From: Phoronis australis
Lineage: Eukaryota; Phoronida; Phoronidae
DNA length: 20,099 nt
Reading direction: 5' to 3'
Assembly (NCBI GenBank): GCA_002633005.1
Contig: NMRA01000063.1
Location: 860,941 to 881,039 of the forward strand
Of the stretch, positions 8,571 to 17,951 are shown in pieces. The position numbers were made by a program, and so were the translations under genes. Positions within the stretch are counted from its first letter, which is position 1; the number at the start of each line of letters is the position of its first letter. The notes beneath the pieces are model-generated. The model saw only the letters and a program-made list of their open reading frames with translations. It was not told where the DNA came from and did no database searches.

Positions 8571-9796
8571 CACTTATTTGATGCATAACTGCTTACAAAT
8601 TTACAAAACATGTAACCTGGTCGGTGAATTATTTCATCAGGGTGTTATGTACATGTCGTAGTCAGTTTCTTACTTGTTATCCGATGGAAAATGAGAATTA
8701 CTTCTGGAAATTTCCGATGGCTGCGGACTGGCTGCTATCTTCCTCAGTATTGATTATCACTAGGTGGAGCCCTTGAAAATAGCATTTTGCAAATAGGGTT
8801 TAGGCATAGGGACCTCTCGTGACTCGCATTTAATATCTGCTAAAAAACCATGCACTTTCAACAATGTAGAAAACAATGTAATCTGGGAGTGGTGGCTTGT
8901 TAAATGGTTCCAGTCAACTGAAAGTGCCACTTGTAACTTCTTAGTCAATTGTCTGTCCATGATCACTAATACTTCTAAAACTTGTTTGTTTTGTTTGTCT
9001 TGTTCTAGTTTCTTTCTTCCCCCTTTCATCTTTTCCAAATCCATTCATAACTGATGTCGAAGGAAAAATATTTGACTTCTCACTCTGCGAACCTGTGCCA
9101 ACTTTTGATAAAATAACTGTAGTCACATTTTACCATGGCAGGTTGTTACTGACTGGTGCTAATAGCTTTTGTTGCTATGGTAGACAGGAAACTTATTCAA
9201 ATTAATTACTCTATTAATCTCGACCATATGTTCACAAATCTACTCAAAAAAAAATCATCCGACATAGTGTCTGTTCTATGCTCCAGCCAGTGCTGCAAAT
9301 CCTTGACTTGTGATGAACTTTCGAGACATCTTCAGCAACTGTTACACTGATTCAGCAACCTGCCGTCACTATAGCTGGCTCTCTATTTATTAACAGTGTA
9401 ACTGCTGGTTCTGTAACTGCAATTCAACTTTAGTTTTACTCGACTTAACTGACTGTCAATAACCCATGCCTGAGCATTTATAGTATTATAGTATTTATAC
9501 CTCTTACAATGTTCAATATACACCTTCTAGAATGTGCCAGAGGACAGTTCTATGTTAATCACATGTGGTATAATTAACTAGACTGTTATCTAGTATTCTA
9601 TTGTATAAAAATTACTTCACCACTGGCTTGACCTCATGGATCATGTTAATCAAGTACTATCTTCTAGTAAACACGTAGAATAGCAAAGTTAAACATTTAA
9701 CTAAAACCAGTCAGTCAGTTTACTCATGACAGTTGTTTTGATGTTGGTATGAAATTTGCTAGAAGATTTATCAAGTTTATGTTTATCAATTCAGAA
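8571..9796. other. Intron e4-e5, upstream part, no recognised features
   Basis: AT-rich sequence without recognisable coding homology. Open frames up to 94 codons occur on both strands (for example at 8760-9126 minus and 9156-9350 plus), but they carry no familiar domain and overlap in different frames, so I treat them as chance. Confidence 0.6.
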
Positions 9797-11071
9797 TTTT
9801 TATGCACCCACATATTTATATGTGGACGCATTATGCCGTCAACTCCGTACGTCCGGGCGGCGTCCGTCGGGCCTCCAGCATCCGCTGCTCTATCTCCAAA
9901 AGCCTTTGACTTACGTTCATGAAATTTGGCACATATGTTCCGTTCATGAATGGGACGGCATGAGCGAACTTTCGGATGGATCCGACTACTCGTATGCCCC
10001 CTAGTGGCAATTTTATTTTTTTTATGCTTACCTTTGTATCTTCAAAAATCCTAAACGGATTTTCATGAAATTTGGTATGTAGGCACCTATTAGTGAGCTG
10101 ACGCTATCCTCCTGTTTTTGGATGGATTCAACGTAGTTTGCGCCACTTAGTGGCAATTTTTACTGTTTTCGAGTCTGTTTTTTGCGTCCACCCCTCTATC
10201 AACCAAACGGCTCCAAGGATGATTGTGAAAATTAGCATAACTATAAAGTCTTTGTAGTATAAAGAGGACAGTTGACGATAATTTTCCGACGATTTCGACT
10301 ACTGTGGCGCCTCCTAGTGGCAGTTTTGTTTTTGTTGCGCCTATGGCTGTATCTCCTAAACCGTTCGCAGGATCTTTACTTAAGTTAGCAAGTGTATTTA
10401 TATGATGTTGGTTACGGATGACGACGACTTTCGGACAGATCTGACTACTGCTGTGCCCCCTAGTGGCAATTTGAATTTTTTTACGTTTAACTCAGTATCT
10501 TCAAAGGTCCGCAACAGATTTTCATAAAATTTTAAATATAGGCATCTATTGGTGTGATGGCGCTATCTTCCTGTTTTTGGATGGAATCGAGGTATTTTGC
10601 ACCACCTAGTGGCCATTTTTTGCTGTTTTTTTCAAATCTTGTTTTTGGTGTCCACCCCTGTATCAACCAAATCCTTTGAAAATTAGCATGTATGTTCTCA
10701 GTGTGAAAATGACCTTTGATGATGATGATGACTGACTACTGTGGCGCCTCCTAGTGGTAGTTTTATTTTGCGCCCATAGTTGTATCTCCTAAACCCACTG
10801 CAGGATCTTTACTAAATTTAGTAAGTGTATTTATATGAAGTTAACAACAGACGGCAACGACTTTCAGGCGGATCCAACGGACACTGTGCTCACTAGTGGC
10901 AATTTCATTTTATTCTGTTTTCCTTTGTTTCTCTGAAGTTCTTTGACAGATTTTTATGAAATATGGCATGTTCCCATCTAGTGGCCATTTTTATGATACA
11001 AATAAATAACCCTAAAAGCACACCATTTGCAATGCATTCATGGGTGCATTTCAACGCTCCGCGTTGCTCTT
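9797..11071 (+). mobile_element. Nested intronic repeat block, copy A
   Basis: The block opens with TTTTTATGCACCCACATATT and a hairpin (CACCCACATA.. TATGTGGACG) and closes with GGGTGCATTTCAACGCTCCGCGTTGCTCTTG. Between them, a motif near CCTAGTGGCAATTTT recurs about every 145-163 bp (near 10001, 10147, 10311, 10460, 10605, 10749 and 10898). Three distinguishable subunit types alternate, giving a higher period of about 440-460 bp. Each subunit carries a GAAATTTGGCA-like phrase and a TATCTCC/TATCTTC phrase. The ends are shared with the block at 12872-14597. The inverted tips (TGCACCCA/TGGGTGCA) suggest a transposed unit; the superfamily is unclear, with a Helitron-like origin possible because of the terminal CAACGC..GCGTTG hairpin. 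Confidence 0.75.
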
Positions 11072-11401
11072 GTTCCACTAATGAGCAACATGGACTTGGT
11101 TAACATCTCTTCAGTGAGTTGCTTTTAATTAATGTGGTCTGGCTTCTTACAAATACGAGATCATGGCGAGAAACTGCCGATGAATGCTTAGTTTGAAGTT
11201 CCTTTCCTCAGTGTCTGTGTGAGTTGATGTGCGAGATAAACCTGTTCATGGTGTTGTGGATAATGAAATTATAAATCGTGTGTAGTTTAATACATTGAAG
11301 ACCATAGCATGTTGTGCTGACATGTGCTTAAGAGGTTCTGCCTCGTGATACACAAGAATTGCACCAAGGGGTATGTGACACATTAACCTTGTTGTCTTCA
11401 G

Positions 11402-11490
11402 GACCTGGGCATTCCCTCTCATCACACAGATGATGATGACTCATCAAAAGGACGGACAGGCAGATTAAAGTCACTGGATGCGTTTAGAGG
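11402..11490 (+). CDS. HGSNAT: HGSNAT exon e5 (linker and start of the catalytic domain)
   Basis: Twenty-nine codons run from DLGIPSHHTDDDDSS to GRLKSLDAFR, with GG left to form Gly with e6. The acceptor is TTGTCTTCAG and the donor is GG/GTATGT. The string RLKSLDAFRG matches the human R-L-R-S-V-D-T-F-R-G at the beginning of the HGSNAT catalytic (DUF1624-type) domain. The acidic DDDD linker is presumably cytosolic. The reading frame follows directly from the phase-0 end of e4. Confidence 0.96.
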
Positions 11491-11730
11491 GTATGTAATG
11501 ACTCACATTTTTACAAATTTAACTCCAGCTTTTCAGTTAAATGTGTCATATTCAGGTCAGTATTTTAGAAAAGTTAATGTAATAATTGTATACTATTTAT
11601 AAATAATACAAAAATTCTGTTGAAAGTCTCCAAATAGAGTACGATTCTTTGTGTTAGACCTTGTATGATTATGTCATAATTCCAATTGTTGGTGGACTAG
11701 CCTTACTTAAACTTCATTTATCTCTTTCAG
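11491..11730. other. Intron e5-e6, no recognised features
   Basis: A short 240-base AT-rich intron with donor GTATGT and acceptor TTATCTCTTTCAG, which has a good pyrimidine tract. No repeats or open frames were recognised. Confidence 0.85.
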
Positions 11731-11838
11731 TTTTTCGTTGGTGATAATGATCTTTGTTAACTATGGAGGTGGTCAATATTGGTTTTTTAACCATTCAGCT
11801 TGGAATGGACTGACCGTAGCTGATTTGGTGTTTCCTTG
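11731..11838 (+). CDS. HGSNAT: HGSNAT exon e6 (second helix and active-site histidine)
   Basis: One base completes Gly, then 35 codons encode [19 protein letters not shown] followed by [16 protein letters not shown], with TG left for Trp. It is nearly identical to human HGSNAT over NYGGG.YW and [13 protein letters not shown]. The His in NHSAWNG corresponds to the human residue proposed as the acetyl-accepting active-site histidine (numbered 269 or 297 depending on the start used). The donor is TG/GTGAGT. Its phase-2 end accepts either e7a or e7b. A decayed duplicate lies downstream at about 12180-12251. Confidence 0.97.
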
Positions 11839-12179
11839 GTGAGTTCCGAAATATTGCAAAGGAACATGGATGAGTTTGCAACAATGTATATGCTTAATTT
11901 TGAATGATTCTAATGCAGTTTTCGTTAAAAACAATTCGACATTGATTATTAGTTATTACTTCTTTCTGCATTTCTCGTATTGTCTAAAAATAATCCTGTG
12001 CGTAAAGTGTATCTGTTCAGTAGCTCCCCAAGTGACATTGTTAAATGAATAAACAATAGAAAAGTTGTTATAAAAATTATATGAGACTGCAGTACTTCGA
12101 ATGTAGGTTGACTTCATTGAAGGAAGGAAATAAAATGAGACCACAGTGAGTTGTAGTGAGACACAAGAAAGGTGCTGAC

Positions 12180-12251
12180 ATAACAAACCATGCACCACAT
12201 AGGTGGTCAGTACTGGAGCAGGCTAATTGTGGCCAATCTTGTGTTTCCTTG
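12180..12251 (+). pseudogene. Decayed duplicate of exon e6
   Basis: GGTGGTCAGTACTGG (12202-12216) matches the GGQYW codons of e6 at 13 of 15 bases, and 12223-12251 matches the [10 protein letters not shown] end of e6 at 21 of 29, still followed by a GT donor (GTAACA). The ~27 bases between, which include the conserved His in e6, are missing. Upstream, in the homologous frame, there is a TAA and no acceptor of the right phase. Seven of the eight differences in the 3' part are transitions, and four of six altered codons are silent, so it may have been under selection before it broke. I infer a tandem exon duplication that died. Confidence 0.75.
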
Positions 12252-12589
12252 GTAACAAAAGTTTTGGAGGTGACATGGTACACGGCTCCCTCTCCATGGT
12301 GATAGAAACAGACACATGAGTAACACCACCAAGTTTCATATTAAGTAATCTTTGCACATGGACACCTGAATGTTTGCTCATTTCCTATATGACTAAGTTT
12401 CCAAAAAGTCTATTTGTTACAGTTATGTTGCTGTCACAATGCTTGATAGCGTCAGAATTGGTTACAAGCATCTTTAGGGTAACCATTATAAAATGCTGTG
12501 GCTTACCTGTCTTCAGATAGCATGTGAGCTACTGCGCTTTTCCTGGTTACTTGCTCACCTTCTCACACCGTTTCCTTGGTGTTTTCCAG

Positions 12590-12735
12590 GTTTGTCTTCA
12601 TAATGGGAACTGCAATAGCCCTTGTATTTAATCGCTTAAAAACGAGGGGTGCAACTTGCAGGAAAACATTTTTCAGAGTAGCTCAACGCACGCTGGTTTT
12701 GTTCACTCTTGGAGTAATGATAAATTCCAAGAAAG
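12590..12735 (+). CDS. HGSNAT: HGSNAT alternative exon e7a (third and fourth helices, version a)
   Basis: The first base completes the Trp codon left by e6 (FPW/FVFIMGTA). The exon holds 48 further codons and one leftover base, 146 nt in all. It encodes the FVFIMGTAIALVF helix, a basic loop (RLKTRGATCRK) and the RTLVLFTLGVMI helix. The acceptor follows a good pyrimidine tract (TTTTCCAG); the donor is G/GTACTA, weaker than consensus. It has the same length and the same entry and exit phases as e7b (15108-15253), and both join correctly to e6 and e8. Because 146 is not a multiple of three, including both or neither shifts the frame. Confidence 0.95.
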
Positions 12736-12871
12736 GTACTATTTAATGGGCTGGCTCGTGTCGTGTTCTTCAAGATGGCTGAACATACACTCCAAGAGTT
12801 ACTGAACTTGCACCATCACATAAGAATTCTTTTTCACTTTGATTGATTTTACGTAACGTTAAACATCTGCA

Positions 12872-14597
12872 TTTTTATGTGCCCACGTATATGTATGTGG
12901 GTGCATATTGCCGTCATCTCTGTCTGGGCATCCTGGCGTCCGCATCTGTCTCCTAAACCCCTTACAGGATCTTAATGAAATTTGGCAGCTGTATTCTTAT
13001 GAAGCTGGCGATGGGTGACGACAAATTTTAGACCTTTCTGGCTACAGTGACAATTTTAGTGTTTAACGTTTACCTTTGTATCTTCGGAGGTCCTCAAATG
13101 GATTTTCATAAAATTTGGCATTTAGGCATCTATTAGTGAGATGACGCTATTGCCCCATTTTCGGATGGATTTGAGGTATTTTGCACCACCTAGTGGCCAT
13201 TTTTACTGTTTTCGAGTTTGTTTTTGGTGTCCGCCCCTCTGTCAAATAAATCACTCTAAGGACGATTGTGAAAATTGGCATATATGTTCCTACTGTGAAG
13301 AAGAAAGCTGACGATGATTTTCCGGTGACATCAAATACTGTGGCGCCTCCCAGTGGCAGTATTTTTGTGGCTATATCTCCTAAATGCTCTACAGGATCTT
13401 TATTAAATTTAGCAAATGTATTTATATGATGTTAGAAACAAAAGACGATGACTTTCAGACGGACTGAAGTTCCGGTGCGCCCCCTAGTGGCAATTTTAGT
13501 TTTTTTACGTTTACCTAGTCTGTATCTTCAAAGGTCCTCAAAGGATTTCCATAAAATTTGGCAGATAGGCATCTATTAGTGACCTGAGGGCCCTCTTGGA
13601 AAGCAGTGCTATCACTGAAGAGGCCACCCTCTTTTTAAATATCACAATAATAAATAAATAAATAGACTCTATCCATTCGTTTTCGGATTGATTCAAGGTA
13701 TTTTGTGCCACCTAGTGGTAATTTTTATTGTTTTCAAGTCTGTTTTTTTGGTGTGTGCCCCTCTGTCAACCAAACTACTCACTCTAAGGATGATTGTGGA
13801 AATTGGCATGTACGTTCCTGCTGTGAAGAGGACGGCTGTCGATAATTTTCTGACTACCTCGACTTCTGTGACTAGAGACAGTTTTGTTTTATTTATGCCC
13901 ATGGCTGTATCTCCCAAACTCTGTAGGATTGTTATTAAATGTAGCAAGTGTATTTATATGAAGTTGACAACAGGCAGCGACGACTTTCAGACGAATCTGA
14001 CAAATGCTGTGACCCATAGTGGCAATTATTTATTTTTTTCCGTTTTCCTCTTTTTTCTCTAATTCAAGTTTCTTGAGGGATTTTTATGAAATTTGGTAAA
14101 TAGTTTTCTGTTGAAATGAGGACATGTTCCTGTTTTCACATGGATTTGACGTATTTTATGGCCATTTGTACTGTCAGTTGTGTAGTCTGATTTTGCGTCT
14201 GCCCCTCCATCAACCAATTCACTCTAAGTATGATTGTGAAAATTGGCATATATGTTCTTAGTGTGAAGAGAACAGTCGACGATGATTTTCCGACGACTTC
14301 GACTACTGTGGCGCCTCCTAGTTGCAGTTAATTTTTTTTCACCCATAGCCCCCTTGTGGCAGTTTCATTTTTTTTTTGTTTTCCTCTATTTCTCTGAAGT
14401 TCCTTGACTCATTTTTATGATATGTGGTAAATAGCTTTCTATAAAAGAGTCAATGATATGTTCCCGTTTTTGTATGGATTCGACTTATTTTGCGCCATCT
14501 GGGAGCCATTTCTGTGATACAAATCAACACCCCTAGAAGCACACCATTTGTGATTCCTTTGTGGGCGCATTTCAGTGCTTTTATCCACGTTGCTCTT
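12872..14597 (+). mobile_element. Nested intronic repeat block, copy B
   Basis: This is the second, longer copy of the block at 9797-11071, in the same orientation. It starts TTTTTATGTGCCCACGTATA and ends with GTGGGCGCATTTCAGTGC then GTTGCTCTT. About eleven subunit boundaries of the CCTAGTGGCAATTTT type can be followed (near 13193, 13346, 13484, 13710, 14013, 14310 and others, some decayed). It lies between e7a and e7b. A short retrotransposon tail interrupts it at about 13586-13673. A 124-codon open frame at 13688-14062 runs through the repeat and is not a gene. Confidence 0.75.
13586..13673 (+). mobile_element. Short 5'-truncated non-LTR retrotransposon tail
   Basis: Roughly 85 bases beginning near GAGGGCCCTCTTGGAAAGCAGTG and ending in (TAAA)n TAGA interrupt a subunit whose uninterrupted form is seen in copy A (near 10093-10110). 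The mix of AAGCAGTG...CACTGAAG and a TAAATAAATAAATA tail resembles the 3' ends of LINE elements. The flanks (TGAC before, AGAC after) allow only a very short target duplication. Confidence 0.6.
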
Positions 14598-15107
14598 CTG
14601 ATTTATTTAGGTTCAGAATACTTGGAGTGATTCTTCAGTCATCTGTTTGTGTTGTCATGTTTGTTATTTCATTTGTGGAAAACTTTTGCCAGCAATTTAT
14701 TTTTAAAAAATGAAAACTTTTTTGTCAAGAACCTTGTTTGATAGTGACTGAGTAAGTTACATTTTACTTGGTGGCTGAGATAGGGTTAAAACCAGGTTCA
14801 CATTGTGTTATGTACAAAATATCATGAATAATCATGTTTGTTGAAGTGAGTTCTTGAACCAGGTGTACTATGAGTATGCGCTGTATGTTGTTTCAGTAAC
14901 TACATGTCTTCACCATGGAAACAAGTTGGTCAAGTCAGTGAGGGCTTTCTTTTAAAAAAATTTCATTGCGTATTTCTAGTTCTCAAAAGCCTTGTCCTTA
15001 AAACTTCATAATTATTGAAAAATAATATAGTTGCTGGCAAAGGTTTTGCTTTCATACTAACCTTTCAAACTCATTAGAAAGCATGTGACTGCTCTGTGTA
15101 TTCGCAG
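14598..15107. other. Intron before e7b, no recognised features
   Basis: AT-rich sequence, including an A7 and several T runs, with no open frame or repeat recognised. No further copy of e6 or e7 was found here. The branch and pyrimidine region before e7b is comparatively poor (CTGCTCTGTGTATTCGCAG). Confidence 0.6.
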
Positions 15108-15253
15108 GTTTATCTTTATTATGGGTACTGCTATGGCCCTGTCATTCTCTTCCTTACAACGTAAAAATGTTGCCAGAAAAAAGCTGTTCTGGAAGATAGT
15201 AAGCAGAACAGTGGTGCTGTTCATTTTGGGCCTCATTATTAGCAATAATACTG
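15108..15253 (+). CDS. HGSNAT: HGSNAT alternative exon e7b (third and fourth helices, version b)
   Basis: The exon is 146 nt: one base finishing Trp from e6, 48 codons, and one base passed to e8. It encodes FIFIMGTAMALSF, the basic loop SLQRKNVARKK, and the helix RTVVLFILGLII ending SNNT. Aligned with e7a without gaps, 21 of 48 residues are identical, and its LQR and KI residues look closer to the human sequence. The acceptor is weaker than that of e7a but the donor (G/GTAAGT) is consensus. It lies 2,372 bp downstream of e7a. The frame logic allows only one of the two in a productive transcript. Confidence 0.95.
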
Positions 15254-15471
15254 GTAAGTTGAGTGGTTAATAATGACTGTTAGCACACTGCTTATTCAAG
15301 TAGTACTGAAAAGCCAAAAGAAAACAGACAAAATGACACATTTTGCTTATTATGACAGCTGAGCTCAAGCGCAATTCTCTACCATGACGATTAAATGTTG
15401 GTGGATTTGACCTGTCGTAGATGTCATCTGTCAACTAAAATGTTATACAGTAGAAAAGATATTCTCACTCT

Positions 15472-16289
15472 GAGCTGTTCCAGTAAAATCCGTGTGGGAG
15501 GGGGGGGGGGACGGCAGTAGAAATAAAAATTCATGGGTGGTGGTCTTCAGAATAAAACTCAAATTATGGGTGGTCTTTCCTGTAAGAAGTGATGCATTAA
15601 AAATGGGTAGTATTTTTTGACCTGTTAATGTTGACAGGTTGGTTACTTCAGCCAAAACTCAAAAAACTGCAATTGGCATATATCCTAACTTATCCCAATA
15701 CAAAAAGCCCATATTGCCAGTGAACAGAGTGCAATATCTTTACTAAGCCATTAATGAAGTCATGGGCCACTTGATTTGAGCCAACTGTTTGTCTGCAGTC
15801 CTACTGAATCGAAAAGTTATGCAACACTAAACTGGTGTTAACACATATAAGAAAATTGATGATTTTTAAATAAAAAGTATGAGGAGTAAGATAAACAAGT
15901 TCCAATATTCACTTGACATAGAAGTATAAAAGAGTTCGTGGAGACAGTTTGAGATTCATAGATCCTTATAATTGAAAAAATGTTCATTGAAATTATTGAC
16001 ACATGGTGAACAGAGACACCTGGTGGCTGCCAAAAGTATTGCTCACAGGCTACTTTAGTTTTTGACAATATTGGACAAGACAACTAGTTCTTGTCTGTCA
16101 ATCATCTAAGTTCTTAACAGTTCCTCCTGGAGGCAATTTGTTTGCAAGTGTTTGATTTTATATTTTAACCTATTAAAATAATTAAAAAATTATGGGTCAT
16201 GGGTTGGAGAAATATATGAAAAATATGGGCGGTGGGTACGAAATAAAAGTGCCTTCCCCCCTCCCATACAGATTTTGCTGGAACAGCCC
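15472..16289 (-). mobile_element. TIR element, copy B (same family as 6419-7294, inverted)
   Basis: Its left tip is GAGCTGTTCCAGTAAAAT and its right tip ATTTTGCTGGAACAGCCC. The reverse complement of 16130-16289 follows the left ~130 bases of copy A, and the rc of about 15990-16110 matches copy A around 6595-6650 and 7112-7160. The flanks are TCT on both sides (15469-15471, 16290-16292), possibly a 3-bp target duplication. It has no transposase. It starts 218 bp after e7b. It contains a G13-like homopolymer near 15500 and about 350 bases in its left half that copy A lacks or that have diverged. Confidence 0.78.
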
Positions 16290-17227
16290 TCTATAGTTTG
16301 TGTCTAATTAATCGTGAAAACCTGGTGATATCTTAAAAAGATCCCAGGCGCTACAGTTGACTTACACCATTAGATCATTAGATGAGCTGTTGCCACTCAC
16401 TAGTACATATGAGTCTATATTATTATGAAGAATTGTTTTAATATTCAATGTTTTGTTTCCTGAATTCATTATGGTGTGACTGTATCTAGTAATATTCTTA
16501 TATGTTTTTGAAAGGCACAATCTAATGAATCCAATGTCATGTTAAAAAATGCCTTTATAGTGGATTTGCTAGGTGCTGTAAATTAATCGTTTAGGGTGGT
16601 CATGCTCCCAAAGTGTACATGAGGGCAATTCTCCTCTCTTTGGACAAACATCCTATTCATGCATTTTCAAGTTAGTTAGTACTGCTTTGGAAAGTGATAA
16701 TGGCTTTGTAACGATTGATCTATACGCTTTTGTCAGTCATTTAAAGAACGTAATTAAGTAACACAAAACATTTACTTATCGAAACTTAAGGTAAAAGCCC
16801 ATTAATGACTTTCACTGTGGCCTTAGAACCCTCTCCATTAATTAAAGGACAATAACCTTTACGTACGAAAATTGTTGACGTAATGCTATTTTTTGCATTG
16901 TACATCTACATTGGTCGATATCCTTCAGTTACTCTGTGTGTAATGGACCATCTTGGCAGCATAGGAAGATTGCAAAAAGAGATTACAGCAGTTATGTCGC
17001 TTCATGAAGGGTCACTACCCATTATTTTCAGCCAGAATTAAGTGCAAAAAATTGTTGACGGAATTTATCGCCATGATGTGGAAATATTTTGTCAGTTCTT
17101 TGTTTATGTTGTGTTACAGGGCTATATATGATATAGTGTCGACCTGCATCTGTCAATACTGCGCAAATCACCTTTCCAAACTTATTGTTCATCAATGAAG
17201 GCTACAAAATGAGTTGGGCGCAGACCA
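16290..17227. other. Intron e7b-e8, no recognised features
   Basis: AT-rich intron sequence with no recognised repeats or coding homology. A 64-codon open frame at 17004-17198 resembles nothing known and lacks coding character. Confidence 0.6.
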
Positions 17228-17294
17228 GGGGCCCATTCCAAGAAAATGACTTAAGTTCATTTTTGACTTAAGTCTAAGATTTGTCTTAACTTAC
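17228..17294. repeat. Possible transposon terminus with repeated CTTAAG words
   Basis: GGGGCCCATTCCAAGAAAATGACTTAAG is followed by two or three further ACTTAAGTC/CTTAACTTA words. GGGCCCATT plus CTTAAG palindromes are typical of fold-back repeat termini in marine invertebrate genomes, but I found no matching opposite terminus here. The remaining intron to 17835 shows nothing else. Confidence 0.3.
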
Positions 17295-17835
17295 ATACTT
17301 TGAAACTTCCATACCCGGTGCAAAATATCTCATAATTTGAAATGTGTAAAATTTCGCTCTGTTAATGTTGTAATGTTAGGAAGGTAATCTGGGCAATCTA
17401 CTTTTACAATTCTCTTTTTATGCTTGCTTTTTGCATTATGTGTACTTTTAGATTGTGGCTGAATTAGTTCAGACTTGATGTCCTTATGATTTGCACGTTT
17501 TAATGTTACATAGAGTTAAAAGTTGAAATAAACTGTCTTGCTTTGCCTGTAGCATTATTAGTTAATTTGAAATGAACGTCCTGTTTTCCCAAACGCTTGG
17601 TTACACTGTTCATTTTGTTAAACTGTGATGTCAGGTCGAGGCAATTTGAGTACAGTAGTACACAGCCTCCTGTTCAGTAACACTAGGACCTCGCTAAAAA
17701 GCAAGACTGCGAGATTATGTGAGATATCGCTGCGTATTTTAAATGAGATCACATCACTTTGGGTAGGTTTTAGCTAGGTCCTATAGTTACTATATGCATG
17801 CCTGATTGATAATTGGTTTCAATTGGTGATTTCAG

Positions 17836-17951
17836 GAAATGACTTAACAAAACTACGGATACCCGGGGTGCTTCAGAGGTTTGCTGCTACGTACTTTGTT
17901 GTGGCCTTGATGGAATTGTGCTTTGCTCATGGAGCCGTCGACCAATATCAG
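17836..17951 (+). CDS. HGSNAT: HGSNAT exon e8 (RIPGVLQR and fifth helix)
   Basis: Two bases complete Gly with the single base passed by e7a or e7b, then 38 codons run from NDLTKLRIPGVLQRFAATYF to FAHGAVDQYQ, ending in phase 0 at the donor CAG/GTAGTT. RIPGVLQR, TYFVVA and the E-L.FA positions match human HGSNAT closely. The acceptor is GGTGATTTCAG. The helix ends in a lumenal or cytosolic turn at HGAVDQ. The next human segment (the SLRDITSSWPQW region) was not found downstream, so the rest of the gene lies beyond the window or in an exon I missed. Confidence 0.96.

Larger units (their letters stand above)
2896..17951 (+). other. HGSNAT: HGSNAT-like gene locus, partial (eight exon positions, one duplicated)
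   Basis: This is the span of the recognisable exons of heparan-alpha-glucosaminide N-acetyltransferase, a multi-pass lysosomal membrane enzyme that moves acetyl from cytosolic acetyl-CoA to terminal glucosamine of heparan sulfate in the lumen. The visible exons join in phase to about 276 codons: a lumenal region, first helix, cytosolic linker with a METDRLVNS segment, the NYGGGQYW and [12 protein letters not shown] motifs, and RIPGVLQR. Human HGSNAT is roughly 635-663 residues, so the signal peptide and the C-terminal half are missing and probably lie outside. All junctions are GT-AG. Exon boundaries come from homology from memory plus splice-site phase, not transcript data. Confidence 0.93.

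Noticed and set aside
12180-12251. The e6-like stretch as a working alternative exon
   Set aside because: No acceptor gives the required phase, a TAA lies in the homologous frame just upstream, and the part that carries the conserved His in e6 is missing.
12571-12580. TTTCCTTGGT before e7a as a third FPW-encoding exon end
   Set aside because: Only ten bases match and they form part of the pyrimidine tract of the e7a acceptor; nothing upstream resembles e6.
13688-14062. Open frame of 124 codons on the plus strand, the longest in the window
   Set aside because: It runs through three subunits of the intronic repeat block and its residues mirror the repeat words; no domain is visible.
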